Part shown: positions 34,309 to 43,652 of the stretch, piece after piece | Layout: every line of letters starts with the position of its first letter | How positions within the stretch are numbered: the stretch's first letter is position 1 | Source of the DNA: an alpha proteobacterium HIMB114 | Lineage (GTDB): Bacteria; Pseudomonadota; Alphaproteobacteria; Pelagibacterales; Pelagibacteraceae | Assembly: GCA_000163555.2 (NCBI GenBank) | Contig: ADAC02000001.1 | Location: 682,001 to 746,000, forward strand | Reading direction: 5' to 3' | Length of the DNA stretch: 64,000 nucleotides | Notes under the pieces: generated by a model | What the model saw: the letters and a program-made list of their open reading frames with translations, nothing else | Database searches by the model: none | What the model was told of the DNA's origin: nothing | Made by a program: the position numbers and the translations under genes

Positions 34309-36219
34309 TTATTTTATTATCTTAATTCCATCTTTATTAAAAAAAACGTTCTCAATTTTTTCTGCAATCTGTTTAGCATTAAGACCTGCTATGTCATACA
34401 TTTTTTCAGGTGTGTCTTGATCAATAAATATATCAGGTAGAGTCATTGATCTAAATTTTAAACCTTTATCAAAAAAACCTTTTTCAGATAATAAATGTGA
34501 CACATGAGAACCAAATCCACCGATAGATCCTTCTTCAATGGTAATTATCATTTCATGTTCTCTTGCACATCTTAGAATTAAATCTTGATCAAGTGGTTTT
34601 GCAAATCTTGCATCAACAATGGTAGTCGTAATTCCTTTTGAATCAAGTTGTTTGGCAGCTATTTTACATTCCTCTAACCTTGTTCCAAAATTTAAAATGC
34701 AAACAGTAGATCCTTCTTGGATTATTCTCCCTTTCCCAATTTCAATGGTCTCATTAATATCGGGTAGTTCTAGTCCAACACCGTTCCCTCTTGGATATCT
34801 AAATGCGCACGGTGTATCATTAATTTCAACTGAGGTATTAATCATTCTTACAAGCTCTGCCTCATCACTTGCTGCCATTACAATAAAGTTTGGAAGTGTT
34901 GATAGGTATGTAATATCAAATGCCCCTGCATGTGTTGAACCATCTGCCCCAACCAATCCTGCACGGTCAATTGCAAATCGAACTGGTAATTTTTGAATAG
35001 CTACATCATGAACCACTTGGTCATAAGCACGTTGCAAGAATGTAGAATAAATTGCTGCATAAGGTTTATATCCTTCTGTTGCAAGTCCTGCAGCAAAGGT
35101 CACCGCATGTTGCTCAGCAATCCCTACATCAAAAGATCTTTTTGGAAATTTGTTTTGAAAAATATTTACTCCAGTTCCAGATGGCATTGCCGCTGTTACA
35201 GTTACAATCTTGCTATCCTTTTCAGCATGCTTTGTTAAAGTTTCTCCAAAGACTGAAGTGTATGACGGGATGTTAGATTTTGATTTAGATTGTTCACCTG
35301 TTTCAACATTAAACTTGGTTACCCCGTGATACCTATCTTTTGAGTCTTCTGCTGGCTTATAGCCTTTTCCTTTTTCTGTAATAGCATGAATTAAAAAAGG
35401 ACCTTCATGTTTAGAATTTTTAACGTTTTCTAGGACAGGAAGCAGATGATCAAAGTTATGACCATCAACAGTACCCACATAAAAGAAGCCCATTTCTTCA
35501 AACAAAGTCCCCCCAACCGCAAGTCCTCTAAGATATTCCTCAGCTTGACCAATGCTTTTCTTTAAAGATTTTGGAAACTTGTTTGATAATTTTTTAAAGA
35601 ATTCTCTAAAACCAATATATTTATTCCCAGATAATAGTTTTGCCAGGTATGAACTCATTGCTCCAACTGGTGGTGCAATCGACATATCATTGTCATTTAA
35701 AATCACGATCAACCTTGAATCCATGGATCCAGCGTTATTCATCGCCTCATAAGCCATACCCGCGCTCATGGCCCCGTCGCCAATAACTGAAATAATATTA
35801 TTTGTTTTACCATCTAAATCTCTAGCCACAGACATTCCAAGTCCTGCAGATATAGAAGTTGAACTATGTGCTGTTCCAAAAGGATCATATTCACTCTCAG
35901 ATCTTTTGGTAAAACCTGATAGACCACCTCCTTGTCTTAAAGTTCGTATACGATCACGTCTTCCTGTAATGATTTTATGAGGATACGCTTGATGCCCAAC
36001 ATCCCAGATCAATCTATCTTTTGGAGTATCAAATACATAATGAATGGCTAAAGTCAGTTCAACAACACCAAGTCCTGCTCCAAGATGACCTCCTGTAACA
36101 GAAACAGCATCAATCATCTCTTCTCTCAATTCTTTTGCTAGTGTTGTGAGATCTTTTTTATCAAAAGAACGAAGGTCATGAGGATAATTAATTTTATCCA
36201 GCAGTGGAGTTTTTGACAT
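34309..36219 (-). CDS. dxs: 1-deoxy-D-xylulose-5-phosphate synthase
   Basis: Dxs makes DXP from pyruvate and glyceraldehyde 3-phosphate, the entry step of the MEP isoprenoid pathway. Visible motifs are [16 protein letters not shown], the thiamine motif [18 protein letters not shown], and [18 protein letters not shown]. Length 636 is typical. In many proteobacteria dxs follows xseB-ispA. Here those two genes lie 6-7 kb away on the same strand with the rhodopsin and carotenoid genes in between. Confidence 0.97.
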   Translation of the reverse strand: MSKTPLLDKINYPHDLRSFDKKDLTTLAKELREEMIDAVSVTGGHLGAGLGVVELTLAIHYVFDTPKDRLIWDVGHQAYPHKIITGRRDRIRTLRQGGGLSGFTKRSESEYDPFGTAHSSTSISAGLGMSVARDLDGKTNNIISVIGDGAMSAGMAYEAMNNAGSMDSRLIVILNDNDMSIAPPVGAMSSYLAKLLSGNKYIGFREFFKKLSNKFPKSLKKSIGQAEEYLRGLAVGGTLFEEMGFFYVGTVDGHNFDHLLPVLENVKNSKHEGPFLIHAITEKGKGYKPAEDSKDRYHGVTKFNVETGEQSKSKSNIPSYTSVFGETLTKHAEKDSKIVTVTAAMPSGTGVNIFQNKFPKRSFDVGIAEQHAVTFAAGLATEGYKPYAAIYSTFLQRAYDQVVHDVAIQKLPVRFAIDRAGLVGADGSTHAGAFDITYLSTLPNFIVMAASDEAELVRMINTSVEINDTPCAFRYPRGNGVGLELPDINETIEIGKGRIIQEGSTVCILNFGTRLEECKIAAKQLDSKGITTTIVDARFAKPLDQDLILRCAREHEMIITIEEGSIGGFGSHVSHLLSEKGFFDKGLKFRSMTLPDIFIDQDTPEKMYDIAGLNAKQIAEKIENVFFNKDGIKIIK

Positions 36220-36258
36220 GACTTTATTTTAACTGATTAGAAAATTATTGGAATAAAT

Positions 36259-36286
36259 AAAAAAAAGGCCCGCCGAAGCGGGCCTT
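36259..36286 (-). terminator. Rho-independent terminator after proteorhodopsin
   Basis: On the minus strand AAGGCCCGC-TTCG-GCGGGCCTT (36286-36265) is a 9-bp GC-rich stem closed by a UUCG-type tetraloop and followed by eight Ts. It ends the proteorhodopsin transcript 20 bp after its stop and insulates dxs. Confidence 0.93.
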
Positions 36287-36306
36287 AATTTAAGCTCTAA
36301 GCCTTA

Positions 36307-37008
36307 TTACTTTGCTGATGCAGGAGTAAGTGACTTAGCTGTATGCCAGATCACTAAACCAAAGATCAACTTGTTAATAAAGTCTGCTAGGTTGTAAATG
36401 ATGTTTAACGAAACTTCGTCCGCTGAACCAGTCATATAACCAAATAGGTAACCTAATGGATATACCGCCCAACCGATAGTAACGATCCACTTACAGAATT
36501 CGAAACAGCTCGCAGCAGCGCCTTTTAATTTTTTCGCTTCTTGACCTGCTTCACCTGCAAATACTTCATATAGGATGTAGATCCATCCAGCCATACCGAT
36601 GATGAAACCTAAGTTGATGCCGATGTAACCAGCTTCTCCTAAGTAACCACCTACTAGCATGATGATAGTACCGATTAATAGTCTCCAGAAAATACCACCA
36701 GAAACTTTTTTAACTGCTGATAAGATGAAGTAGAACTCAATCATCAATAATGGCACAGTTAGTAACCAGTCGATATATCTAAATACAGTTGGTGAAGTAC
36801 CAGTTGTTACCCAAACGTCTCTCATGTACATGTAGTGCACGAATGCAATACCAGTAACTAGACCAGATAACGTAACTGAAGTTCTCCAAGATGCTTTTAC
36901 TGAATTTCTTTCGATGAAAAAGAAAACAGTTGCCGCTAACATAGTCATAGAAATCAACCAGAAAGTAACTCCAGTGAAGTCATTTGACTGTAGTATTACG
37001 TTTTTCAT
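36307..37008 (-). CDS. Proteorhodopsin, green-tuned light-driven proton pump
   Basis: Seven hydrophobic segments span 233 residues. Key residues by comparison with the reference green proteorhodopsin: counter-ion Asp 80 (D97) in RYIDWLLTVPLL, proton donor Glu 91 (E108), His 58 (H75) in FVHYMYMRDVW, spectral-tuning Leu 88 (L105, green), and retinal-binding Lys 213 (K231) in DFINKLIFG. The D-E-K set predicts an outward proton pump. The N-terminus lacks the cleavable signal seen in many homologues. An AAGGAG Shine-Dalgarno precedes the ATG. Retinal genes diverge upstream. Confidence 0.98.
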   Translation of the reverse strand: MKNVILQSNDFTGVTFWLISMTMLAATVFFFIERNSVKASWRTSVTLSGLVTGIAFVHYMYMRDVWVTTGTSPTVFRYIDWLLTVPLLMIEFYFILSAVKKVSGGIFWRLLIGTIIMLVGGYLGEAGYIGINLGFIIGMAGWIYILYEVFAGEAGQEAKKLKGAAASCFEFCKWIVTIGWAVYPLGYLFGYMTGSADEVSLNIIYNLADFINKLIFGLVIWHTAKSLTPASAK

Positions 37009-37014
37009 ATTTCT

Positions 37015-37062
37015 CCTTTTTGTTTAAACAAAAAAAGCGAAGCCATTCGGATTCGCTCTTAA
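37015..37062 (-). promoter_or_regulatory. Structured 5' leader of proteorhodopsin with terminator-like hairpin
   Basis: On the minus strand AGCGAATCC-GAAT-GGCTTCGCT (about 37056-37035; 9-bp arms, one mismatch) is followed by seven Ts. Directly after comes the perfect palindrome TTTTTGTTT/AAACAAAAA, whose right arm runs into the AAGGAG Shine-Dalgarno. The first hairpin looks like an intrinsic terminator placed before the coding region; the second could pair the U-tract. Attenuation or 5'-end stabilisation are both possible. Confidence 0.55.
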
Positions 37063-37066
37063 CTGC

Positions 37067-37104
37067 GGCAATTTATACTTATATTTGCGTTCATTAAAAC
37101 CCAA
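37067..37104 (-). promoter_or_regulatory. Candidate proteorhodopsin promoter
   Basis: Minus strand reads TTGGGT then TATAAG and TATAAA within an AT-rich tract at about 37104-37071. Spacing is 15 or 20 nt depending on the -10 chosen, so the match is imperfect. The implied start would be just before the leader hairpin. Confidence 0.35.
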
Positions 37105-37183
37105 AAAAAACATTAATTTCCACAAAAAGACGCTTTTTTCCTGAAAAAATGCAACTTTTAATATACTTTTTAGATAGTTCAAA

Positions 37184-38656
37184 ATGAGTGAAGTTAAAAA
37201 AATTGCAGTCATAGGATCTGGTTTCGGTGGCATTGCTGCAGCGTTAAGACTGAAAGCAAAGGGTCATGAAGTTACTTTAATTGAAAAACAAAATGATCTT
37301 GGTGGACGTGCAAGAGTTTTTAAAAAAGATGGCTATACTTTTGATGCTGGACCCACTGTTATCACTGCACCGCAATTAATTTATGAACTTTTCCAACTGT
37401 TTGATAAAAAATATCAAGACTATGTAAACATCGTTCCTCTTAAAATTTGGTATCAATTCATATTTGATGACCTATCTAAATTAAATTATGGTGAAGATTT
37501 AAACCAATTGTTACAAGATATAGAAAAAATTGATCCAAATGACAAAAGGGGATTTGAAAAGTTATTAATTGAGTCTGAAAAAATATTTAATATTGGATTT
37601 TTAAAATTAGCAGACAAACCTTTTCACAAAGTATGGTTTATGCTCAAACAAATTCCAGCATTACTTAAACTTAAAAGTTATAATTCAGTTTTTACTTTCA
37701 TTTCTTCGTTTATTAAAAATGAAAAGCTCAGAAAAGCATTTACTATTCATCCATTACTTGTTGGTGGCAACCCTTATAGCACGACTTCAATTTATGCATT
37801 GATCTTGTTTTTAGAAAGAAAATGGGGAGTTCATTATTCCATTGGGGGTACTGGAAATATTATTAGTGCATTTGAGAAATTAATGAATGAAGTGGGTGTA
37901 AAAATTATTAAAGGACAAGAAATTGTAAAAATAAATCATGAAAATAGAAAAGTTATTAATATAGTCTTAAAGAATAATGATTTTTTAGAAATTGATAGTG
38001 TTGTTTGCAATGCTGATCCACCTAAAGTTTATGATGAATTAATATATCCAAAAATTAATAACAAATTATTTAATTTAAAGACTGATAGGTTGAAATATTC
38101 AATGGGATTATATGTTTATTATTTTGGAACAAAAAAGAAATATGAAAATATTGAACACCACACAATTTATCTTGGTAAGTCCCACAAACAATTGTTAGAC
38201 AAAATCTTTTATACCAAAACGCTTGATGATGATTTTAGTTATTACCTACACCGCCCTTCAGCAACCGATCAAAGCATGGCGCCAGCTGGTAAAGATTGTT
38301 TTTATGTCTTAGTACCGGTTCCCAATAATCAATCTAAAATAAACTGGGAACAAGAGGGCAAAGCCTTTAAAGATAAAGTGATAAGAAAACTAGAACAAAC
38401 TTGTATGCCAGAGCTATCCAAATATGTTGAAGCAGAAATTTTTGTTACTCCAGATTATTTTGAAAAAGAATTAAATACCAAATACGGATCTGGTTTTTCA
38501 ATTGAACCCGTATTTACGCAATCAGCTTACTTTAGGTTTCATAATAAATCTGAGATATTAGATAATCTATATTTTGTAGGAGCAGGTGCTCATCCAGGAG
38601 CAGGTATTCCAGGAGTATTATCCTCTGCTAAAGTTTTAGATCACCTAGATATTTAA
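37184..38656 (+). CDS. crtI: Phytoene desaturase (lycopene-forming, CrtI type)
   Basis: The FAD motif KIAVIGSGFGGIAAALRLKAKGHEV and the C-terminal CrtI signature YFVGAGAHPGAGIPGVLSSAKV are clear, with DAGPTVITAP after the dinucleotide fold. CrtI desaturates phytoene to lycopene. Length 490 residues is normal. It heads the rightward crtI-crtB-crtY-blh-ispH run and is divergent from proteorhodopsin. The start has no evident Shine-Dalgarno and only a short leader to a TAATATACT-type -10. Confidence 0.96.
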   Translation: MSEVKKIAVIGSGFGGIAAALRLKAKGHEVTLIEKQNDLGGRARVFKKDGYTFDAGPTVITAPQLIYELFQLFDKKYQDYVNIVPLKIWYQFIFDDLSKLNYGEDLNQLLQDIEKIDPNDKRGFEKLLIESEKIFNIGFLKLADKPFHKVWFMLKQIPALLKLKSYNSVFTFISSFIKNEKLRKAFTIHPLLVGGNPYSTTSIYALILFLERKWGVHYSIGGTGNIISAFEKLMNEVGVKIIKGQEIVKINHENRKVINIVLKNNDFLEIDSVVCNADPPKVYDELIYPKINNKLFNLKTDRLKYSMGLYVYYFGTKKKYENIEHHTIYLGKSHKQLLDKIFYTKTLDDDFSYYLHRPSATDQSMAPAGKDCFYVLVPVPNNQSKINWEQEGKAFKDKVIRKLEQTCMPELSKYVEAEIFVTPDYFEKELNTKYGSGFSIEPVFTQSAYFRFHNKSEILDNLYFVGAGAHPGAGIPGVLSSAKVLDHLDI

Positions 38657-39517
38657 ATGATGAATAATACTGCTCAAGATATTTTAAAAAAACACGCAAA
38701 GTCTTTTTATTTTGCAGGGTTATTGCTTGATAAAAAAACGCTTAATGATGCAGCAATTTTATATGCTTTTTGCAGACAACTTGATGATGCGGCTGATGAG
38801 GAAGATCAACAAACTAAGCTTAATGATTTAATTACAGATTATAAAAAAGAAGCTCCAGAAGACCTAATTAATAAGGAATTTAAAAAGTTACAAAGGACAT
38901 ATCAATTAGATCAAAAATTTATTGATGATTTAATTATAGGTGTCTCATCAGATATTGATTTCAAGCAACCTAAAAATTTAAGCGAACTGATAAAATACAG
39001 TTATCAAGTTGCTGGTACTGTTGGAGGTTTGATGGCAAAAATCCTTGGTGCAAATGATCATAACGCTTGGAAATTTGCTGTAGATCTTGGAATTGGAATG
39101 CAAATTACAAATATATCGAGAGATATTAAAGAAGATGCAAAAAATGGGAGGGTTTATATTCCAGAAGATATGCTACCAAATAATTTTAAGCCAACTGACA
39201 TTACTAATGGATCAAATGATGGATTAATTTTTAATTTAACAAAACAATTACTAGAGATTGCTGAATCATATTATCAAAGTGGCTTTGAAGGTATTTATTA
39301 TATACCTAAAAAAAATAAGTTTAGTATTCTAATTGCAGGAGTACTCTATAACTCTATTGGTAAAAAAATTATCAAAAACAAAACGCTTTTTTTGAAACAA
39401 CGAATTTACTTAAATACTTTTGAAAAACTTTTAATCTTAATGGCAAATGTATTTACAAAATATAAATCAAAAGAACCTGTACATTTAACCCATCAGCTTC
39501 ATTCAAATTATTTTTAA
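38657..39517 (+). CDS. crtB: Phytoene synthase
   Basis: Squalene/phytoene synthase motifs include the first Asp-rich region CRQLDDAADEED at about 39-50 and the second NISRDIKEDAKNGRVYIPEDML. CrtB condenses two GGPP to phytoene. Start is directly after the crtI stop (TAAATG), with a second in-frame ATG next to it. 286 residues. Confidence 0.95.
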   Translation: MMNNTAQDILKKHAKSFYFAGLLLDKKTLNDAAILYAFCRQLDDAADEEDQQTKLNDLITDYKKEAPEDLINKEFKKLQRTYQLDQKFIDDLIIGVSSDIDFKQPKNLSELIKYSYQVAGTVGGLMAKILGANDHNAWKFAVDLGIGMQITNISRDIKEDAKNGRVYIPEDMLPNNFKPTDITNGSNDGLIFNLTKQLLEIAESYYQSGFEGIYYIPKKNKFSILIAGVLYNSIGKKIIKNKTLFLKQRIYLNTFEKLLILMANVFTKYKSKEPVHLTHQLHSNYF

Positions 39518-39519
39518 AT

Positions 39520-40611
39520 ATGATTTATGATATTACAATTATTGGAGCAGGATGTGCGGGATTGTCTCTTGCCCATCAAATTTCTAAAACTAATCAGAAT
39601 AAAAAAATTATTATTCTAGACTCAAAAACGGAATTTCAAAATGATCGTACATGGTCTTTTTGGAAAATAAATGATCACGACTTTGAGGATTGTTTAGAAA
39701 AACAATGGTCTAATTTTGAAATTAAAAATAAAGAGAAAATAAAAATATTTAATCAAACAAAATATCCCTATCAAACGATTAATAGTTTAAAATTTTATGA
39801 AAAAATTAAAAATAATTTAAATGATAAATTTGTTCTCAAATTAGGATTTCAAATTAAAGACATTCTAAAAACTTCAGAAGTTTTCCAAATTAAAAATAGT
39901 AACGAAGTTATAGAAAGTAAATTAGTCTTTGATAGCCGTGTACCAGAAATTAAAACGGGAAATCTTTATCAACATTTTTATGGCTTTACTATTGAAACAA
40001 ATCAAAATGCTTTTGATGAAAATAAATTAACTTTAATGGACTTTAAACAAAAAGAACAAGGCGTTCATTTTTTTTACATTCTACCATTTAAAAGTAATCA
40101 GGCTTTAATTGAGACAACCTGGCTATCAAAATTAAATGAATTAAATAAAGAAAAGTATGTTGATGAACTTCATCAGTACATTCAAAATGATCTTGGCATC
40201 AATCAATTTAATATTATTCGTGAAGAAATTGGTGCAATTCCAATGTTCAGAAGATCCTCAAAAAATGAAATGGGTTATTATGATATCGGTATCAGAGGAA
40301 ATATAAATCGCATGAGCACAGGGTATGCATTCCCATATATACAAGCACATTCTAAAATCATTACCGATGCTTTAGATCAATTAAGTTTCAAAAGATCAAT
40401 TTCAGCTAAATATGAATTTTTAGATCAATTGTTTGTTAAAGTATTAAAGAACCATACAAATCAAATGGCTGATATATTTTTTAAACTTTTTGATCAAAAT
40501 AATCAGGAAAGCGTAATTAGATTTTTATCTAGTGAAGGAAGCTGGTTAGATGATATGAAAATTATATCAAAGATGCCAAAACTATTATTTTTAAAAAATT
40601 TATTTAATTAG
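39520..40611 (+). CDS. crtY: Lycopene beta-cyclase (CrtY type)
   Basis: The N-terminal YDITIIGAGCAGLSLAHQIS flavin motif, DRTWSFW and RMSTGYAFPYIQAHS correspond to bacterial CrtY, which closes both ends of lycopene to give beta-carotene. 363 residues, 2 bp after crtB. It completes the substrate for Blh. Confidence 0.93.
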   Translation: MIYDITIIGAGCAGLSLAHQISKTNQNKKIIILDSKTEFQNDRTWSFWKINDHDFEDCLEKQWSNFEIKNKEKIKIFNQTKYPYQTINSLKFYEKIKNNLNDKFVLKLGFQIKDILKTSEVFQIKNSNEVIESKLVFDSRVPEIKTGNLYQHFYGFTIETNQNAFDENKLTLMDFKQKEQGVHFFYILPFKSNQALIETTWLSKLNELNKEKYVDELHQYIQNDLGINQFNIIREEIGAIPMFRRSSKNEMGYYDIGIRGNINRMSTGYAFPYIQAHSKIITDALDQLSFKRSISAKYEFLDQLFVKVLKNHTNQMADIFFKLFDQNNQESVIRFLSSEGSWLDDMKIISKMPKLLFLKNLFN

Positions 40612-40615
40612 TCAT

Positions 40616-41530
40616 ATGCCATTAAACAAAATTCAAAATATATTACTTATTATATTCTCTATATTTGGATCCCTTTCATACATATTATTTACCAATAACT
40701 TCATTCAAGATGATTTAACCCTACTATTTTTTTGTTTCTTTTTAATTCTCGTGCTTGGAGTATCGCATGGTGCACTGGATCATATTCGTGGCAAAAGAAT
40801 TTTGGAGCCAAAATTTAATAAAGCATGGTCCATCTTATTTTTTCCTGGATATATCATTTTAGGTTTAATCGTCATTATTAGCTGGGTTACCTTTCCGCCA
40901 GTGACCTTATTATTATTTTTAATAACTGCTGGTTATCATTTCGGAGAAGAGGATCTTAGTTTTTTCAAAGATGACAATGGCGTTATCTTTACTATAGCAA
41001 GTCTTTTAAAAGGTTTTTTGATTATTACATTGTCCTTTCATTATAGTTTTGAAAACACATCATTATTTTTTGAATATTTAATGGTTCCACAAAATTATTA
41101 TGAGGCACTCATTCCTTATAAATCTACTTTATTCTCGGTTAATTTAATATGTTTGGTTAGCGGTTTAATTTATTTATTCAAAAATAATATTAATCACCTC
41201 GTATTAATTTTACTTGAGGTATTATTAATCACTTTATCTTTTGTTTATTTACCTCTCATACTAGCCTTTTCACTTTACTTTTGTTTTCTTCATTCTTCTA
41301 AACACATTATTGGACTTGCAAGAGAATTAGATAAACAGGATATAAATAATGGATTAAAGCTATTTTCTATTAAAGCGATCCCCTTAACATCTATTACGGC
41401 ACTTGCTGCAGTATTATTTGTCTTTTTATTAAGTGAAAAACTCGATGAAAATATCATTAAAACGATTTTTATTGGTTTGGCTTCACTTACACTTCCTCAT
41501 ATATTATTAGAAATTTTAGATAAAAAATAA
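40616..41530 (+). CDS. blh: Beta-carotene 15,15'-dioxygenase, Brp/Blh family
   Basis: The polytopic membrane protein (304 residues, about eight hydrophobic segments) carries the conserved His motifs GVSHGALDHIRGKR, GYHFGEEDL and HSSKHI that bind the catalytic iron. Blh cleaves beta-carotene into two retinals, the proteorhodopsin chromophore. It is 4 bp after crtY, and its stop overlaps the ispH start (TAATG). Confidence 0.95.
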   Translation: MPLNKIQNILLIIFSIFGSLSYILFTNNFIQDDLTLLFFCFFLILVLGVSHGALDHIRGKRILEPKFNKAWSILFFPGYIILGLIVIISWVTFPPVTLLLFLITAGYHFGEEDLSFFKDDNGVIFTIASLLKGFLIITLSFHYSFENTSLFFEYLMVPQNYYEALIPYKSTLFSVNLICLVSGLIYLFKNNINHLVLILLEVLLITLSFVYLPLILAFSLYFCFLHSSKHIIGLARELDKQDINNGLKLFSIKAIPLTSITALAAVLFVFLLSEKLDENIIKTIFIGLASLTLPHILLEILDKK

Positions 41531-42474
41531 TGAGTGAAGATTTAGATATATTACTTTGTGCTCCAAGAGGTTTTTGTGCTGGGGTTGACCGTGCTGTTGA
41601 AATTGTAGAAAAAAGTTTACAAAAGTTTGGTACGCCAGTTTATGTAAGACATGAAATCGTTCACAATAAACATGTTGTCCAAAATTTAGAAAATAAAGGA
41701 GTCATCTTTGTTGATGAGCTTGATGAAATTGAAGATAAAACAAGACCAGTAATTTTCTCAGCCCATGGAGTATCAAAAAAGGTTTATGAAGATGCTGAAA
41801 TAAAAAATATTCAGTTTATTGACGCAACATGTCCATTAGTTTCAAAAGTACATCGAGAAGCAGAGTTACTAAATAAACAAGGTTACCAAATTATTCTTAT
41901 CGGTCATAAAAATCACCCTGAAGTGATTGGGACTATGGGTCAGTTGCCAGCAGGAGAAGTTACATTAATAGAAAATATTGAAGATATAAAAGACATCAAA
42001 CTAAACAAAGAAAAAATAGCTTATATTACTCAAACAACACTATCCGTTGATGATACTAAAGATATTATTGATGCTCTAAAAATAGAATTTCCAAATATTA
42101 AAGAGCCTATTAAAAGTGACATTTGTTACGCAACAACTAATAGACAAGCAGCGGTTAAAAATATTGCAGCAAAATGCGATGTCTTTTTTGTTGTAGGAAG
42201 TCAGCAATCTTCAAATTCAAAAAGACTTGTTGAAGTGGCTAAAAAAAATGGAAGCAAAGAAAGCTACCTTGTTCATCAAGAATTTAAATTACCTACTGAT
42301 CTGATAAAAAAATCTAAGTGCATTGGAGTTTCATCTGGAGCATCTGCGCCTGAAGTTTTAGTTGATCGACTAATAGATCAAATCAAAGAAATCAGAAATA
42401 TTAAAGTTCAAGATATAGAAATTATTAAAGAAAACGTTGAGTTTAAACTTCCAAGAGAACTTAGAGAAAATTAA
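41530..42474 (+). CDS. ispH: 4-hydroxy-3-methylbut-2-enyl diphosphate reductase
   Basis: This [4Fe-4S] enzyme makes IPP and DMAPP, the last MEP step. The cluster cysteines lie in APRGFCAGVDRAVEIVE, DATCPLVSKVHRE and SDICYATTNRQ, with SSGASAPEVLV near the end. 314 residues. Its one-base overlap with blh couples precursor supply to the retinal operon, which is a notable arrangement. Convergent with ispA (4-bp overlap). Confidence 0.97.
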   Translation: MSEDLDILLCAPRGFCAGVDRAVEIVEKSLQKFGTPVYVRHEIVHNKHVVQNLENKGVIFVDELDEIEDKTRPVIFSAHGVSKKVYEDAEIKNIQFIDATCPLVSKVHREAELLNKQGYQIILIGHKNHPEVIGTMGQLPAGEVTLIENIEDIKDIKLNKEKIAYITQTTLSVDDTKDIIDALKIEFPNIKEPIKSDICYATTNRQAAVKNIAAKCDVFFVVGSQQSSNSKRLVEVAKKNGSKESYLVHQEFKLPTDLIKKSKCIGVSSGASAPEVLVDRLIDQIKEIRNIKVQDIEIIKENVEFKLPRELREN

Positions 42475-43349
42475 TTTTTTCTCTCAATAATAAAATTAAT
42501 ACAATTTAATAATTCATCAGTTTGAGAAAAAGAACTTAATTGGTTTGTAATTTCAGATTTTAGATCAGCAATAAGTGCTTTGGTTTTTTCTTCTCCTAAA
42601 TGAACAATTAAAGTATTTTTTCCTTTACTCTCATCTTGTTGAGTAGGTTTGCCTAAAGTTTCAGATTTTCCATACTTATCTAAAAAATCATCTACAATTT
42701 GAAATAATAAACCTATTTTAATTCCAAGATCTTTAAATGTTTTTGCTAATTCCTTTTTATGAGAAAGTAATGGCGCAACCTCAGTACAAAAACCCATGAG
42801 TGCACCGGTTTTTTTATTTTGCATATCGATAATGGTCTCTTTATCAACTTCGCTTTTTTTTAAACTTAAATCAAAAAATTGACCTCCTGCAATTCCAAGA
42901 TGTCCAGATGAAGATGATAAAGCATGAATGATTTTGGTTTTAATATCTTCATCAATTTCAAACTTTGGATCAGAGATCATTTCAAATGCCAAGGTTAATA
43001 AAGAGCTTCCAGCTAAAATTGCAGTGTACTCACCATACGCTTTATGTGTGCTTTCTTTTCCTCTTCTAAAATCATCATTATCCATCGAAGGTAAATCATC
43101 ATGAATTAAAGAGTAACTGTGAACGCACTCTACTGCTGCAGCAATTGGAATATATTTTTTTTCATCAATATCAAAAATTTTACACGTGGACTGAACGAGA
43201 TAAGACCTAATCATCTTGCCTCCAGAGAATAAACCGTATTCCATAGCTTCGTATAATCTATTATCTGCAGATTGGTTCTTGAAATAACTTTTAAGAAAAG
43301 CATTAACCTTATCTGCAGTAAGCTTTAGCTCTTGCTGAAAATTAGACAT
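42471..43349 (-). CDS. ispA: Short-chain polyprenyl diphosphate synthase (farnesyl or geranylgeranyl)
   Basis: The Asp-rich motifs SLIHDDLPSMDNDDFRRGKESTHKAYGE and FQIVDDFLDKYG define a trans-prenyltransferase, and position next to xseB fits IspA. The rhodopsin cassette here contains no separate crtE, so this enzyme or ispB may have to make the GGPP used by CrtB. Chain length is set by residues just before the first DD motif and cannot be settled by eye. 292 residues. Confidence 0.9.
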   Translation of the reverse strand: MSNFQQELKLTADKVNAFLKSYFKNQSADNRLYEAMEYGLFSGGKMIRSYLVQSTCKIFDIDEKKYIPIAAAVECVHSYSLIHDDLPSMDNDDFRRGKESTHKAYGEYTAILAGSSLLTLAFEMISDPKFEIDEDIKTKIIHALSSSSGHLGIAGGQFFDLSLKKSEVDKETIIDMQNKKTGALMGFCTEVAPLLSHKKELAKTFKDLGIKIGLLFQIVDDFLDKYGKSETLGKPTQQDESKGKNTLIVHLGEEKTKALIADLKSEITNQLSSFSQTDELLNCINFIIERKN

Positions 43350-43355
43350 GAATTG

Positions 43356-43613
43356 TTATTTTTTTTTTCTTACAAATGGTTTTTCTGTAACATTGCCATT
43401 TTTATCAATTTCGATTTGATCAATTTTCATGTTTGCTTCTTTTAATTTTTGATCGCAATGTTTTTTTAACTGAATACCACGTTGATATTTTTCAATAGAT
43501 TCTTCTAACTCAATTGATCCATTTTCTAAATCAGAAACAATTGTCTCCAGCTCAGCCATTGCCTTTTCAAAGGACATTTTTTCAATATCAGCGTATTTGT
43601 TTGCTTTATTCAT
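43356..43613 (-). CDS. xseB: Exodeoxyribonuclease VII small subunit
   Basis: The 85-residue helical protein has the XseB pattern MSFEKAMAELETIVSDLENGSIELEESIEKYQRGIQLKKHCDQKL (read in segments), a coiled-coil partner of XseA. It is 6 bp upstream of ispA, the common proteobacterial xseB-ispA order. Confidence 0.93.
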   Translation of the reverse strand: MNKANKYADIEKMSFEKAMAELETIVSDLENGSIELEESIEKYQRGIQLKKHCDQKLKEANMKIDQIEIDKNGNVTEKPFVRKKK

Positions 43614-43652
43614 TTATAGATTTTAACCTTGATGCATAATAAATATTTCAAA

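Noticed and set aside
34993-35276. Two rightward frames within dxs
   Set aside because: Both are antisense to the conserved dxs core and show no family features.
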